From: Kocuria varians
Lineage (GTDB): Bacteria > Actinomycetota > Actinomycetes > Actinomycetales > Micrococcaceae
Assembly: GCF_006539885.1 (NCBI RefSeq)
Contig: NZ_BJNW01000002.1
Location: forward strand, 1 to 64,000
DNA: 64,000 nucleotides
Reading direction: 5' to 3'
The notes below the pieces were generated by a model that worked only from the letters and a program-made list of their open reading frames with translations, did no database searches and was not told the DNA's origin. This document shows, piece by piece, positions 44,055 through 52,243 of the stretch. Both the position numbers and the translations under genes were made by a program. The stretch's first letter is position 1. The number at the start of each line of letters is the position of its first letter.

Positions 44055-44309
44055 GTGAGACCTTTCCGACGCACGATCACCGCACTGTGGACCACCGCCG
44101 CCATGCTGGCCGGCCTGACCGCCGTGCTCTGGGGCACCGCGGCCCTGGGCATCCTCCTGCTGCCGGACGACGACGGTCTGGGCACCGCGTTCGTCGGCAT
44201 CTACCTGCTCGTGCTGGGCCTGCTGTGCGCGGCGGCCGCCGCAGGGTTCGCGCTCCTCAGCCGGGCCCGCGCAGGGCGGAGCCGTCCGGGTCACACCTCC
44301 GGCGCGTAG
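44055..44309 (+). CDS. Small two-helix membrane protein
   Basis: 84 aa, two transmembrane helices with an Asp-rich turn (LLPDDDGLG) between them and an Arg-rich tail. GTG 44055 with GGAGGAG upstream. 22 bp after the nuclease gene, likely co-transcribed. No family recognised. Its 3' end overlaps the convergent SixA-like gene by 19 bp. Confidence 0.7.
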   Translation: MRPFRRTITALWTTAAMLAGLTAVLWGTAALGILLLPDDDGLGTAFVGIYLLVLGLLCAAAAAGFALLSRARAGRSRPGHTSGA

Positions 44310-44812
44310 AACTGCGTGAGCCGGGCGTCCGCACCGTCGAGCAATGCCCACTCCCCCGGCACCTCGAGCACCACGGTGCCCGCCGTGGGGAACCCCCCGG
44401 CCACGTCCATCATGGCGTCCTGCTCCGAGTCCCGAGACGCGAGCCGCAGGACGGCGTCCAGCACACCGGGCATGTGCGCGACCATCAGAAGAGTGCGCAC
44501 CGTCTCCGGAACGTGGTTCACGGCCCCGACCAGCTGCGCGTCCGTGCCGTTGTAGAGCCCGTCCCACAGCTGCGGCGTGGGCGCCTTCTCCCCGAGCTCG
44601 TGGCACACCCACGTGACCGTCTGGCGCGTGCGTAGCGCGGGGGACGTGAGGATCATGTCCGGACCGGCGTGCTCCGCGAGCCACCGGCCCACCGCGGCGG
44701 CCTGCCGTGCGCCGCGCGGCATGAGCGGGCGGTCGTGGTCCGGCACGCCCCGCGGGAAGTCTGCCTCGCCGTGCCGCATGATCACCAGGTGCTTGAGGTC
44801 GTGGCGCGTCAT
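44291..44812 (-). CDS. SixA-type phosphohistidine phosphatase
   Basis: 173 aa histidine phosphatase. Catalytic RHGEAD near the N-terminus (RHG motif), Arg in SPALRTRQTV, and second catalytic His in VAHMPGVLDAVLRLA. The short length is typical of SixA, which dephosphorylates phospho-His. ATG 44812 (MTRHDLKH). Physiological partner unknown. Convergent with the small membrane protein. Confidence 0.9.
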   Translation of the reverse strand: MTRHDLKHLVIMRHGEADFPRGVPDHDRPLMPRGARQAAAVGRWLAEHAGPDMILTSPALRTRQTVTWVCHELGEKAPTPQLWDGLYNGTDAQLVGAVNHVPETVRTLLMVAHMPGVLDAVLRLASRDSEQDAMMDVAGGFPTAGTVVLEVPGEWALLDGADARLTQFYAPEV

Positions 44813-44841
44813 GCCCGCCAGTCTGTCACGCACCGGGAACG

Positions 44842-44876
44842 ACGACGACGCCGGGTCGGGGACCCGGCGTCGTCGT
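44842..44876. terminator. Terminator between minus-strand genes
   Basis: 16-bp perfect stem ACGACGACGCCGGGTC / GACCCGGCGTCGTCGT with a three-base loop, just downstream of the winged-helix regulator stop. Confidence 0.75.
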
Positions 44877-44902
44877 AGGTCGGCCCAGGGGGACCGAGGG
44901 TG

Positions 44903-45703
44903 TCAGATGGAGTACTCGGGGGCGGCCCAGACCACCACTTCCGGGTGGTCGTAGAACCGGTAGCCCTGACCGCGCACGGTGCGCACCGTGTTGGCCAGAC
45001 GGCCGAGCTTGGAGCGCAGCCGGCGCACGTGGACGTCGATGGTGCGCTCGGACGGGACCTCGTCCGCATCCTCCCAGAGGTTGTCGAGCAGCTCGGTGCG
45101 GCCCACGGTGCGGGTGCCGTTCTCCACGAGGTAGTTCAGCAGCTCGAACTCGCGGTGCGTGAGGTTGAGCAGCTCCCCGTCCAGGAAGACCTCGCGGCGG
45201 GAGAGGTCGATCAGCACACCCACGCACTGGTGGTCGATCGCGCTGCCACCGCCGCTGGCGGGGAGGGGTGCGATCGGCTCGATCACGGGGTCCGTGAAGG
45301 TGGGATCACCCAGGGCGCTGCGCACGACCTCCAGGTCCGTGCCCTCGGCGTTGATCGGGGCGAGGGCCACGGCCGCGTAGGAGTCCGACTCGGGCACCGT
45401 GGCACTGATGTACTGCCGGATGTCCTGCACGAGCTGCACCAGGTTGATCCCCCGGTCCGCGGCGGCCTGCTCGTCCACGCCCACGTAGAGCACGAAGCCA
45501 CGCGCCTCCGTGGGCTGCTGCTCCACGGCGGGGTGGGCCTCGGCGCGCACCTCCTGGCCGAACTCGGCGGAGACGGACCGGAGGTGCCGGTACTTCTCGG
45601 GCGTGCCGGACATGGCGTGGGCCCCTCGCTGGAGCGTGGTGGCCTGGGCAGCCCCCGCACGGTGCCGCTGCGAGATGTGGACGTACCCCGGTGCGCCTGA
45701 CAT
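44903..45703 (-). CDS. Winged-helix (OmpR/PhoB-type) regulator without receiver domain
   Basis: 266 aa. The C-terminal ~95 residues are an OmpR-type DNA-binding domain (LNLTHREFELLNYLVENG, SERTIDVHVRRLRSKLG, VRGQGYRF). The N-terminal ~150 residues are not a response-regulator receiver: no conserved Asp triad, but VLYVGVDEQAAADRGINLVQLVQDIRQYI and other segments suggest a compact alpha/beta domain; unrecognised. ATG 45703 has AGGAG upstream. Its 316-bp upstream region is unusually AT-rich and carries several palindromes. Sensor input therefore unclear. Confidence 0.8.
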   Translation of the reverse strand: MSGAPGYVHISQRHRAGAAQATTLQRGAHAMSGTPEKYRHLRSVSAEFGQEVRAEAHPAVEQQPTEARGFVLYVGVDEQAAADRGINLVQLVQDIRQYISATVPESDSYAAVALAPINAEGTDLEVVRSALGDPTFTDPVIEPIAPLPASGGGSAIDHQCVGVLIDLSRREVFLDGELLNLTHREFELLNYLVENGTRTVGRTELLDNLWEDADEVPSERTIDVHVRRLRSKLGRLANTVRTVRGQGYRFYDHPEVVVWAAPEYSI

Positions 45704-46019
45704 TAGAACTCCTGCCTCGTGAAGCCCCGTTCCCGAGAGTTCCCTGGAAAACGGCGTTACCTCATGGTTGACGACGCACGCCGGGACTGGCAAGTAATAT
45801 ATGCACTTTTTTCTCACAATGTGAGACAGAACACCGGGTCAGCGACCGATCGGTCGGAAATGGTTGCTTTCCCGGCCCCGGAGAGGATGAATCCGTGCCA
45901 AGATTCCGCGGGATTCCGCGGAACTCATGTGAGCGACAGAAAAATCACATCTGGAAGTGAATGTCAACCAAAAAGGCGGCGCAGCTCACACCGTTCACGC
46001 TGGGCGCAGGAGCGAGCGG
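45704..46019 (-). promoter_or_regulatory. AT-rich regulatory region upstream of the winged-helix gene
   Basis: 316 bp, no gene. Contains, on the minus strand, a -10 TATATT (45796-45801) with a palindrome TCTCACA-A-TGTGAGA (45812-45826) at the -35 position; a perfect palindrome CGACCGATCGGTCG (45843-45856); and a tandem perfect 10-bp direct repeat GATTCCGCGG (45902-45911, 45912-45921). No start codon or family-like ORF is supported. Confidence 0.55.
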
Positions 46020-46655
46020 TCAGTCGACCACGCCGTACAGGCGGTCACCTGCGTCCCCGAGGCCCGGGATGATGTAGGCGTTCTCGTCCAGGCGTTCGTC
46101 CACGGAAGCCAGCACCACGTTGACCTCGGCGTCCTCCAGCTCGCGGTTCAGGCGGTCGAGGCCCTCCGGGGCGGCGAGCAGGCACACGCACGTGATCTGC
46201 TCCGCGCCACGGCGGTAGAGGAACTTGATGGCCTCGCTCAGCGTGCCGCCGGTGGCGAGCATGGGGTCCAGCACGTAGACCTGGCGCCCGGTGAGGTCCT
46301 CCGGCAGCCGCTCGGCGTAGGTGATGATGTCCAGGGTGGCGTCGTCCCGCGCCATGCCCAGGAAACCGACCTCCGCCGTGGGGATCAGGCGGGTCATGCC
46401 CTCGAGCATGCCGAGCCCGGCGCGCAGGATCGGCACCACGAGCGGACGCGGGCGGGCCAGCGCCACGCCCTGCGTCTGCGCGACCGGGGTCTGCACGGTG
46501 ACGGTCTCCACCCGGACGTCCCGCGTGGCCTCGTAGGCGAGGAGCGTGACGAGCTCCTCCACCAGCTGCCGGAACACGGGGGACGGGGTGGTCTTCTCGC
46601 GCAGCACGCTGAGCTTGTGGGCGACGAGGGGATGGTCCAAGACGGTGACTCGCAT
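46020..46655 (-). CDS. upp: Uracil phosphoribosyltransferase
   Basis: 211 aa. PRPP loop [18 protein letters not shown] and C-terminal uracil-binding [14 protein letters not shown] are diagnostic. Salvages uracil to UMP. ATG 46655 chosen; a minus-strand -10 TAGATT (46663-46668) sits 7 bases upstream, so the mRNA is probably leaderless. Single gene. Confidence 0.96.
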   Translation of the reverse strand: MRVTVLDHPLVAHKLSVLREKTTPSPVFRQLVEELVTLLAYEATRDVRVETVTVQTPVAQTQGVALARPRPLVVPILRAGLGMLEGMTRLIPTAEVGFLGMARDDATLDIITYAERLPEDLTGRQVYVLDPMLATGGTLSEAIKFLYRRGAEQITCVCLLAAPEGLDRLNRELEDAEVNVVLASVDERLDENAYIIPGLGDAGDRLYGVVD

Positions 46656-46662
46656 ACCCCAG

Positions 46663-46668
46663 AATCTA
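46663..46668 (-). promoter_or_regulatory. -10 element for leaderless upp
   Basis: TAGATT on the minus strand, seven bases before the ATG at 46655; no ribosome binding site between. Confidence 0.5.
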
Positions 46669-46905
46669 GCAGTCACCCGCCGTGCCGGGCCGCCGCCCGC
46701 GGCCCTCGGGGCCCGGGCCGTCAGCACCGGGGACCACGCCGCCCACCCGGCCCCGCGCGCCCCTCTCCTTCCGCCGCGGCGAGATCACGAATTCATCACA
46801 CGCCGGAAAAGCTCAGGCCCCCGGCGGCGCGCATACCTTATGGTCATAGAGTCACGCCGACGGCGTTCTGTGCCCCCCCCCAAACACGCGGAAGGAACAC
46901 ATCGC

Positions 46906-47811
46906 ATGACAGTTCCGGTTCTCGAGACGGAGAACCTGGTCAAGATCTACGGCCGGGGAGAAACCAGGTTCGACGCGCTCAAGGGCATCAACCTGGAAAT
47001 CGGCAAGGGCGAATCCCTCGCCATCGTGGGGAAGTCGGGGTCGGGAAAATCCACCCTGATGCACCTCCTCGCCCTGCTGGACGGGCCCACGCACGGCGTA
47101 GTGGCGCTGGAGGGCAGGCCCACCAACGACCTCGGTGCCAAGGAGCTCAACGAGCTGCGCAATTCCGCGTTCGGGTTCGTGTTCCAGCAGTTCTTTCTCA
47201 CCCCTGGGCAGACGGTTCTGGAGAACGTCACCCTGCCCCTGAAGATCGCGGGTGTTCCGGCGGCGGAACGCAAACGCCGCGGTCTCGAGGCGCTGGACCA
47301 GCTGGAAATGGCGGACAAGGCGCAGAACAAGGCCACTGATCTTTCCGGCGGACAGAAGCAGCGCGTGGTGATTGCCCGTGCACTGATCAACAATCCCTCG
47401 GTCATCTTCGCGGACGAGCCCACGGGCAACCTGGACTCCGCGACCTCCCGCGTGGTGGAGGACATCCTGTTCGGGCTGAACCGCGAGAAGGGCATCACCC
47501 TGGTCATCGTCACGCACGACACGGACCTCGCCCGCCGTTGCCAGCGTCAGATCTACCTGGTGGACGGGCAGATCGTGCCGAACCCCGAGGAGGAGGCGGG
47601 CGACGTCGTCGACACCCCCGCCCGGCCCGAGGCCCGTGAGACCGCCGACCGCGGCGGCGTCACGGTGAAGGAGCCCGAGACGGGCGCGATCGTCACGCTG
47701 AGCCAGGCGGACCTCGCGGAGCTCGCGCGCGGTGCCCAGCGGCCGCCGCACACCGGCAAGCACGCCGCCGCCGACCCCCACACCCCCGAGCAGCCAGGAG
47801 CCACCGCGTGA
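46906..47811 (+). CDS. ABC transporter ATP-binding protein (MacB-like)
   Basis: 301 aa. Walker A GKSGSGKST, Q-loop FVFQQFFLT, signature LSGGQKQR, Walker B VIFADEP and H-loop THD. An extra ~75-residue tail (from about 225) is Pro/Ala/Glu-rich. ATG 46906 after GGAAGGA. A run of nine C lies at 46873-46881. Couples by 4-bp overlap to the permease. Confidence 0.93.
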   Translation: MTVPVLETENLVKIYGRGETRFDALKGINLEIGKGESLAIVGKSGSGKSTLMHLLALLDGPTHGVVALEGRPTNDLGAKELNELRNSAFGFVFQQFFLTPGQTVLENVTLPLKIAGVPAAERKRRGLEALDQLEMADKAQNKATDLSGGQKQRVVIARALINNPSVIFADEPTGNLDSATSRVVEDILFGLNREKGITLVIVTHDTDLARRCQRQIYLVDGQIVPNPEEEAGDVVDTPARPEARETADRGGVTVKEPETGAIVTLSQADLAELARGAQRPPHTGKHAAADPHTPEQPGATA

Positions 47812-49091
47812 AATTCATCGATCTGCTGCGCACGGCGATGGGCAACACGTTCCGGTCCAAGGCGCGCACCGTGCTGACCGTGATCGCGATCTTCATCGGC
47901 GCCTTCACGCTCACCCTGACCAGCGGCATCGGCACCGGTGTCAACAACTACATCGACAAGACCGTGGCCGCGTTCGGCAACCAGGACTCCCTGTTCGTGC
48001 AGAAGGTCTCCGAGCAGTCCGGCTCCGGCACCGGGCAGGGCGACGGCCCCACGGAGTACGACCCGGACCAGGCCAACGTGCAGACGGGCTTCGGCTCGAT
48101 CAGCGGGCTCACGGACGCGGACATCGCCAAGATCGAGAAGATCGACGGCGTGGACTCCGTGGACCCCATGTACATGGTCACGCCCTCCTACCTCAAGGCC
48201 GGCAACGGGAAGAAGTACCAGCTCAGTCTGGGCTCCCCCTCCCAGGCGGACGGGCTGCAGCTCGACGCCGGGAAGACCCCCGCGCGCACCGCTGACGAGA
48301 TCCTGCTGCCCGCCTCCTGGGTGGAGCCGCTGGGGCTGGGCTCCGCGCAGGACGCCGTGGGCAAGAAGCTGACGGTCGTGATGCGCAACGCCGCGGACCA
48401 GGAGAAGTCCTTCCCCGTGACCATCGCGGGCGTCTCGCAGGCCTCCCTGGCCGGTTCCGCCTCCAACCCCGTGCCCTCCCCGGACCTGAACAAGAAGCTC
48501 TACGAGTACCAGACCTCCGGCAGCCCCCGGGAGGTCCCCAACTCGTACTTCACCGCCACCGCGAACGTGGGGGACACCTCCAAGATGGGGGCCATCAAGT
48601 CCCAGCTCGCGGACGAGAACATGTCGGGGGTGACCGTGGAGGACCAGCTCGGCATGTTCCGCACCGTCATCAACGGCATCGTGTGGATCCTCAACTCCTT
48701 CGCGATCATCGCGCTGCTGGCCGCCGGCTTCGGCATCGTCAACACGCTGCTGATGTCCGTGCAGGAGCGCACCCGGGAGATCGGGCTCATGAAGGCCCTG
48801 GGGATGAGCGGTGGGAAGGTCTTCGGTCTGTTCTCGCTCGAGGCCATCTTCATCGGGTTCCTGGGCTCCGCGATCGGTGCGGCCGTGGGCGTGGCCGCCG
48901 GCAGCATCATCAGCGCCGCACTGTCCAACGGCCTGCTCTCCGGGCTGCCCGGGCTGAGCCTGTTCCTCTTCGACCCCCTCAAGACCTTGATCATCATTCT
49001 CGCGGTGATGTTCATCGCGTTCCTGGCCGGCACCATCCCCGCGATGCGCGCCGCACGCCAGGACCCCATCAACGCCCTCCGCTACGAGTAG
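47808..49091 (+). CDS. ABC transporter permease (MacB/FtsX-like)
   Basis: 427 aa. One N-terminal helix, a ~250-aa extracellular MacB-PCD-type domain (Gly/Ser-rich, residues 50-290), then three helices near the C-terminus (ERTREIGLMKALGM region). GTG 47808 overlaps the ATPase stop. With the ATPase it forms a MacB-type export or mechanotransmission system; cargo unknown. No cognate two-component genes adjacent. Confidence 0.92.
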   Translation: MKFIDLLRTAMGNTFRSKARTVLTVIAIFIGAFTLTLTSGIGTGVNNYIDKTVAAFGNQDSLFVQKVSEQSGSGTGQGDGPTEYDPDQANVQTGFGSISGLTDADIAKIEKIDGVDSVDPMYMVTPSYLKAGNGKKYQLSLGSPSQADGLQLDAGKTPARTADEILLPASWVEPLGLGSAQDAVGKKLTVVMRNAADQEKSFPVTIAGVSQASLAGSASNPVPSPDLNKKLYEYQTSGSPREVPNSYFTATANVGDTSKMGAIKSQLADENMSGVTVEDQLGMFRTVINGIVWILNSFAIIALLAAGFGIVNTLLMSVQERTREIGLMKALGMSGGKVFGLFSLEAIFIGFLGSAIGAAVGVAAGSIISAALSNGLLSGLPGLSLFLFDPLKTLIIILAVMFIAFLAGTIPAMRAARQDPINALRYE

Positions 49092-49145
49092 TCACCCCCC
49101 AGTCATGCACCACCCCCTGCAGCACCCACAGAAAGGACGACCGTC

Positions 49146-49814
49146 ATGAGCACACCCCCCAACGAACCCCAGGACCCTCGCCCCGAGGTCTCCGGCCAGC
49201 CCACCTCCGGTGAGCCCCGTCCGGCAGAGCCCCACGCCGTGGACGCCCCCGCTGCTCCCGGTCAGCAGTACGGCCAGGCCGGCGGCAAGTACGGCACCGC
49301 GGAGTACAACCCCGGGCAGTACACCGGAGCCGTGGAGCGGCCTTCGCTGCTCGACCGGTTGCTGAGGCTGACCATGATCTCGCTGGGCGTCTACGTGCTC
49401 AGTGGCATCGTGGGGCTGATCGCGGTCAACAGCATCGACTTCCACCAGCTCTACCGCGACATGGGGCTCAGCACCGAGATGGCCGACCAGGCCGCTGCGA
49501 GCCAGACCAGTGGTCTGAGCAGCACCCTCGGCTCGATCGTCTCGCTGGTCATCGGCATTGCGTTCTACGTGCTCGTCTGGAGCAACCTGAAGAAGGGCAA
49601 GAACTGGGCCCGCATCCTGGGCACGGTCTTCGCCGCCATCTCCATCGTGGGCGGTCTGTTCGGCCTCTTCGGCTCGTTCATCTACCCCGCGCCGTGGAAC
49701 ATCATCATGATCCTGCTGGTGGTCGTGAAGATCGTCGTGGACATCATCTGGATCGTCACCGCGTTCAAGGCTCCCAACACCGCCTGGTTCAAGCAGAACC
49801 AGGTCCAGCGCTGA
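49146..49814 (+). CDS. Membrane protein, co-operonic with ABC transporter
   Basis: 222 aa. Residues 1-75 are Pro/Gln-rich with YGTAEYNPGQYTG. Four transmembrane helices follow (from VYVLSGIVGLIAV to IIMILLVVVKIVV). No family named, but such proteins often follow MacB-type operons. ATG 49146 with AGAAAGGA upstream, 54 bp after the permease. Stop is 5 bp from the tadA start. Confidence 0.75.
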   Translation: MSTPPNEPQDPRPEVSGQPTSGEPRPAEPHAVDAPAAPGQQYGQAGGKYGTAEYNPGQYTGAVERPSLLDRLLRLTMISLGVYVLSGIVGLIAVNSIDFHQLYRDMGLSTEMADQAAASQTSGLSSTLGSIVSLVIGIAFYVLVWSNLKKGKNWARILGTVFAAISIVGGLFGLFGSFIYPAPWNIIMILLVVVKIVVDIIWIVTAFKAPNTAWFKQNQVQR

Positions 49815-49819
49815 GCCAC

Positions 49820-50305
49820 ATGGCGCTTCCGCACACCGCCAGGTCCATCCAGCTCTCGGGCTGGATGGACCTGGCTCTTTCCGAGGCCCGGCGAACGGTG
49901 GACGCCGGGGACGTGCCCATCGGTGCCGTCGTCCTCGATGCCGAGGGTCGGGTGATCGGGCGCGGGTACAACCGTCGGGAGGCCGACGGCGATCCCACCG
50001 CCCACGCCGAGGTCCTGGCCCTGCGCGAGGCCGCCGCGACGCTCGGCGAGTGGCGACTGGAAGGGTGCACCCTGGTGGTGACGCTGGAGCCGTGCGCCAT
50101 GTGTGCCGGGGCGGTCGTGCTCTCCCGCATCCCCACGGTGGTCTTCGGCGCGTGGGACCCCAAGGCGGGAGCGTGCGGATCCGTGTTCGACATCGTGCGC
50201 GACCCGCGGCTCAACCACTGGGTGGACGTCACCGGCGGGGTGCGCGAGGAGGAGTGCGCGGCGCTGCTGCACGACTTCTTCCGGGCCCACCGCCCGCGGG
50301 CCTGA
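49820..50305 (+). CDS. tadA: tRNA-adenosine deaminase / nucleoside deaminase
   Basis: 161 aa zinc cytidine-deaminase fold: zinc motif HAEVLALREAA plus PCAMCAGAVV, and DPTAHAEV. Converts A34 to inosine in tRNA-Arg(ACG), which is encoded at 42780 in this window. ATG 49820 is preferred. Ends in basic tail. Very close to the upstream membrane gene (6 bp). Confidence 0.93.
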   Translation: MALPHTARSIQLSGWMDLALSEARRTVDAGDVPIGAVVLDAEGRVIGRGYNRREADGDPTAHAEVLALREAAATLGEWRLEGCTLVVTLEPCAMCAGAVVLSRIPTVVFGAWDPKAGACGSVFDIVRDPRLNHWVDVTGGVREEECAALLHDFFRAHRPRA

Positions 50306-50323
50306 CGCGGCGCGCGGACTCCG

Positions 50324-50422
50324 CGCACGACGTCGTGCCGGGGCTTCTCGCACGACGTCCTGCCGGGCCGCCCGCGCCGAGGGACGGGCCGCGCTGGGTC
50401 GGCTCGCACGACGTCATCACCG
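50324..50422. repeat. Three GCACGACGTC repeats between tadA and tRNA-Ser
   Basis: Copies at 50324-50342 (GCACGACGTCGTGC, a perfect 14-bp palindrome), 50349-50367 (one arm altered) and 50405-50422. No gene in this 212-bp gap. Confidence 0.65.
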
Positions 50423-50517
50423 CGACCTGCGGCGGGACAGCCCGGTGCTGACGGCTCCCCGCGACGCGCGAGCCGGTTTGGAAGGGTTGCACCCCGGCCT
50501 GTAAAGTGCTGGGTGCT

Positions 50518-50607
50518 GGTGACGTGTCCGAGCGGCCGAAGGTGCATCACTCGAAATGATGTTTGGTGTCAAAGCCAACGTGGGTTCAAATCCCACCGTC
50601 ACCGCCA
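50518..50607 (+). tRNA. tRNA-Ser (anticodon CGA)
   Basis: 90 nt with long variable arm. Acceptor GGTGACG/CGTCACC; anticodon loop CTCGAAA gives CGA; T-loop GGTTCAAATCC; discriminator G followed by encoded CCA. Confidence 0.96.
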
Positions 50608-50614
50608 GCGGCTG

Positions 50615-50653
50615 AGGCCCCCGATGATCCGGAAACCCGGAGCGCGGGGGCCT
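50615..50653 (+). terminator. tRNA-Ser terminator
   Basis: Stem AGGCCCCCG (50615-50623) with CGGGGGCCT (50645-50653) and TTC after, eight bases past the tRNA. Confidence 0.75.
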
Positions 50654-50814
50654 TCGTCATGCCCGCCGCTGCCTCGCATCTCCCGTGTGACATCTGAGGC
50701 GCGATCTGACTGCGGAGGGGGCCGTTCCGCGGTCAGAACGCGCCTGAGATGTTCCCGCTGCCGGGGGCGCTCCGGGTTCGCCCCTCCTGGAACCTCACGA
50801 GCGGCGGGCGACTC

Positions 50815-51267
50815 TCACACGGGGATCTCCCGGTCCGGGCCGATCCGCTTCATCACCAGCGTGGAGTTCAGCCGCTGCACCCCGGGCAGGCCGCTGAGCA
50901 CAGTGTCGTAGAACTTCTGGTACGCCACCAGGTCCGGGACCAGCACCCGCAGCATGAAGTCCGGTTCGCCGAAGAGCCGCTCCGCCTCGATGATGCTGGG
51001 CGTCTGCTCCACCATGGCCTCGAAGCGGGCAATGACGGCGGGGCCGGTGTGCTCCATGCGCACGAACACGAGGGCCTCGAAGCCCAGTCCCACGGCCTCC
51101 GGATCCACCACCGCGCGGTAGCGCTGAATTGCCCCGGAACGCTCCAGCTCCTTGAGCCTCCGGTGGCACGAGGACAGGCTCAGCCCCACCCGCTGGGCGA
51201 GGTCCGTGGTGCTGATCCGACCGTCGCCCTGCAGCAGCGAAAGAATTTTCCTGTCCAGTGCATCCAT
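50815..51267 (-). CDS. Lrp/AsnC-family regulator
   Basis: 150 aa. HTH STTDLAQRVGLSLSSCHRRLKELERSG then RAM effector domain (GFEALVFVRMEHTGP). ATG 51267 lacks an obvious binding site and could be leaderless. Divergent from the LysE exporter (97-bp gap), so amino-acid-responsive control of that exporter is likely. Confidence 0.93.
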   Translation of the reverse strand: MDALDRKILSLLQGDGRISTTDLAQRVGLSLSSCHRRLKELERSGAIQRYRAVVDPEAVGLGFEALVFVRMEHTGPAVIARFEAMVEQTPSIIEAERLFGEPDFMLRVLVPDLVAYQKFYDTVLSGLPGVQRLNSTLVMKRIGPDREIPV

Positions 51268-51364
51268 GGCTGAAATTTTTGCACTGATGACCCGATTTTC
51301 CCCGAAAGACGCAAGCACATTTCGTCCGATGCCGCATAGTGTTTCGCCCGGAAAGGGGATTCAC

Positions 51365-52003
51365 ATGGATGTGACGCTGATGCTGCAGTTCTGGGTGCTG
51401 GGCTTCCTGCTGGTGCTGATACCGGGGCCGGACTGGGCCTGTGCGATCGGTGCGGGGCTGCGGGCGCGCTCGGCCACCCCGTCCGTGCTGGGGATGCTCT
51501 CCGGCTACGTGGTCGTGGTCTCCGTGGTGGCCGTGGGCCTGGGCGCCCTGGTGACCGAGTACCCGGTGGCACTGACCACCATGTCCCTCGTGGGAGCCGC
51601 GTACCTGCTGTACCTGGGCGCCACGACCCTCAGGACCCGGGCCAGCAGCGGCATCGGGGCCATCGCGACGGAGGCACCCGTGGGCAGTGGCGGCGGCTCC
51701 GCCGAGTTCTTCAAGGGCATGGGCGTGAGCACGCTCAACCCCAAGGGCCTGCTGCTCCTCATGGCCCTCCTCCCCCAGTTCGTGAGCCCGCACGGGTGGC
51801 TCTCCACCGGGCAGATGCTGGTGCTCGGCGGACTCCACGTCCTCAACTGCGCGGTCGTGTACTTCGCGGTGGCCCTGCTGTCCCGCAGGCTGCTGGGTTC
51901 GCACCCCGGGGCCAGCACGGTGATGACCCGGCTCGCCGGGGTCATGATGCTCGTGGTGGCGCTCGGGATCCTGGCGGAGAAGGCGGGCGAGCTGCTCGGC
52001 TGA
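51365..52003 (+). CDS. LysE/RhtB-type amino acid exporter
   Basis: 212 aa, about six helices. Family motif GFLLVLIPGPDWACAIGAGLRARSATPSVLG near the N-terminus and STLNPKGLLLLMALLPQF mid-protein. ATG 51365 with GGAAAGGGG upstream. Controlled by the divergent Lrp. Two 31-bp direct repeats follow the stop codon. Confidence 0.92.
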   Translation: MDVTLMLQFWVLGFLLVLIPGPDWACAIGAGLRARSATPSVLGMLSGYVVVVSVVAVGLGALVTEYPVALTTMSLVGAAYLLYLGATTLRTRASSGIGAIATEAPVGSGGGSAEFFKGMGVSTLNPKGLLLLMALLPQFVSPHGWLSTGQMLVLGGLHVLNCAVVYFAVALLSRRLLGSHPGASTVMTRLAGVMMLVVALGILAEKAGELLG

Positions 52004-52004
52004 G

Positions 52005-52096
52005 CGGCGTCGTCCCGGCCCAGGGATACCCGGCGCTTCGGTCACGGAGAGGTGGACCTGCATCACGGCGTCGTCCCCGCCCGGGGATACCCGGCG
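52005..52096 (+). repeat. 31-bp direct repeat pair after lysE
   Basis: Copies 52005-52035 and 52066-52096 differ at 2 of 31 positions, 61-bp period. Each begins CGGCGTCGTCCC and ends GGGATACCCGGCG. An inverted ACGACGCC (52103-52110) can pair with the second copy, so one may act as terminator. Confidence 0.75.
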
Positions 52097-52243
52097 GTAG
52101 GAACGACGCCGGTGCGCCCTAGGATGTTGCGCGGACCACATTTTCCCGCGCGGTCCTCCGCGCCCGGGGGCGCACGCGCTCATGCGCACGGCCGAACCCG
52201 GGCCCTGCGACCGGGCGGGCACCGACGAGACGAGGAGCACCAC

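Noticed and set aside
50306-50517. Gene in the tadA to tRNA-Ser gap
   Set aside because: Open frames there have no start signals and only cover the GCACGACGTC repeats.
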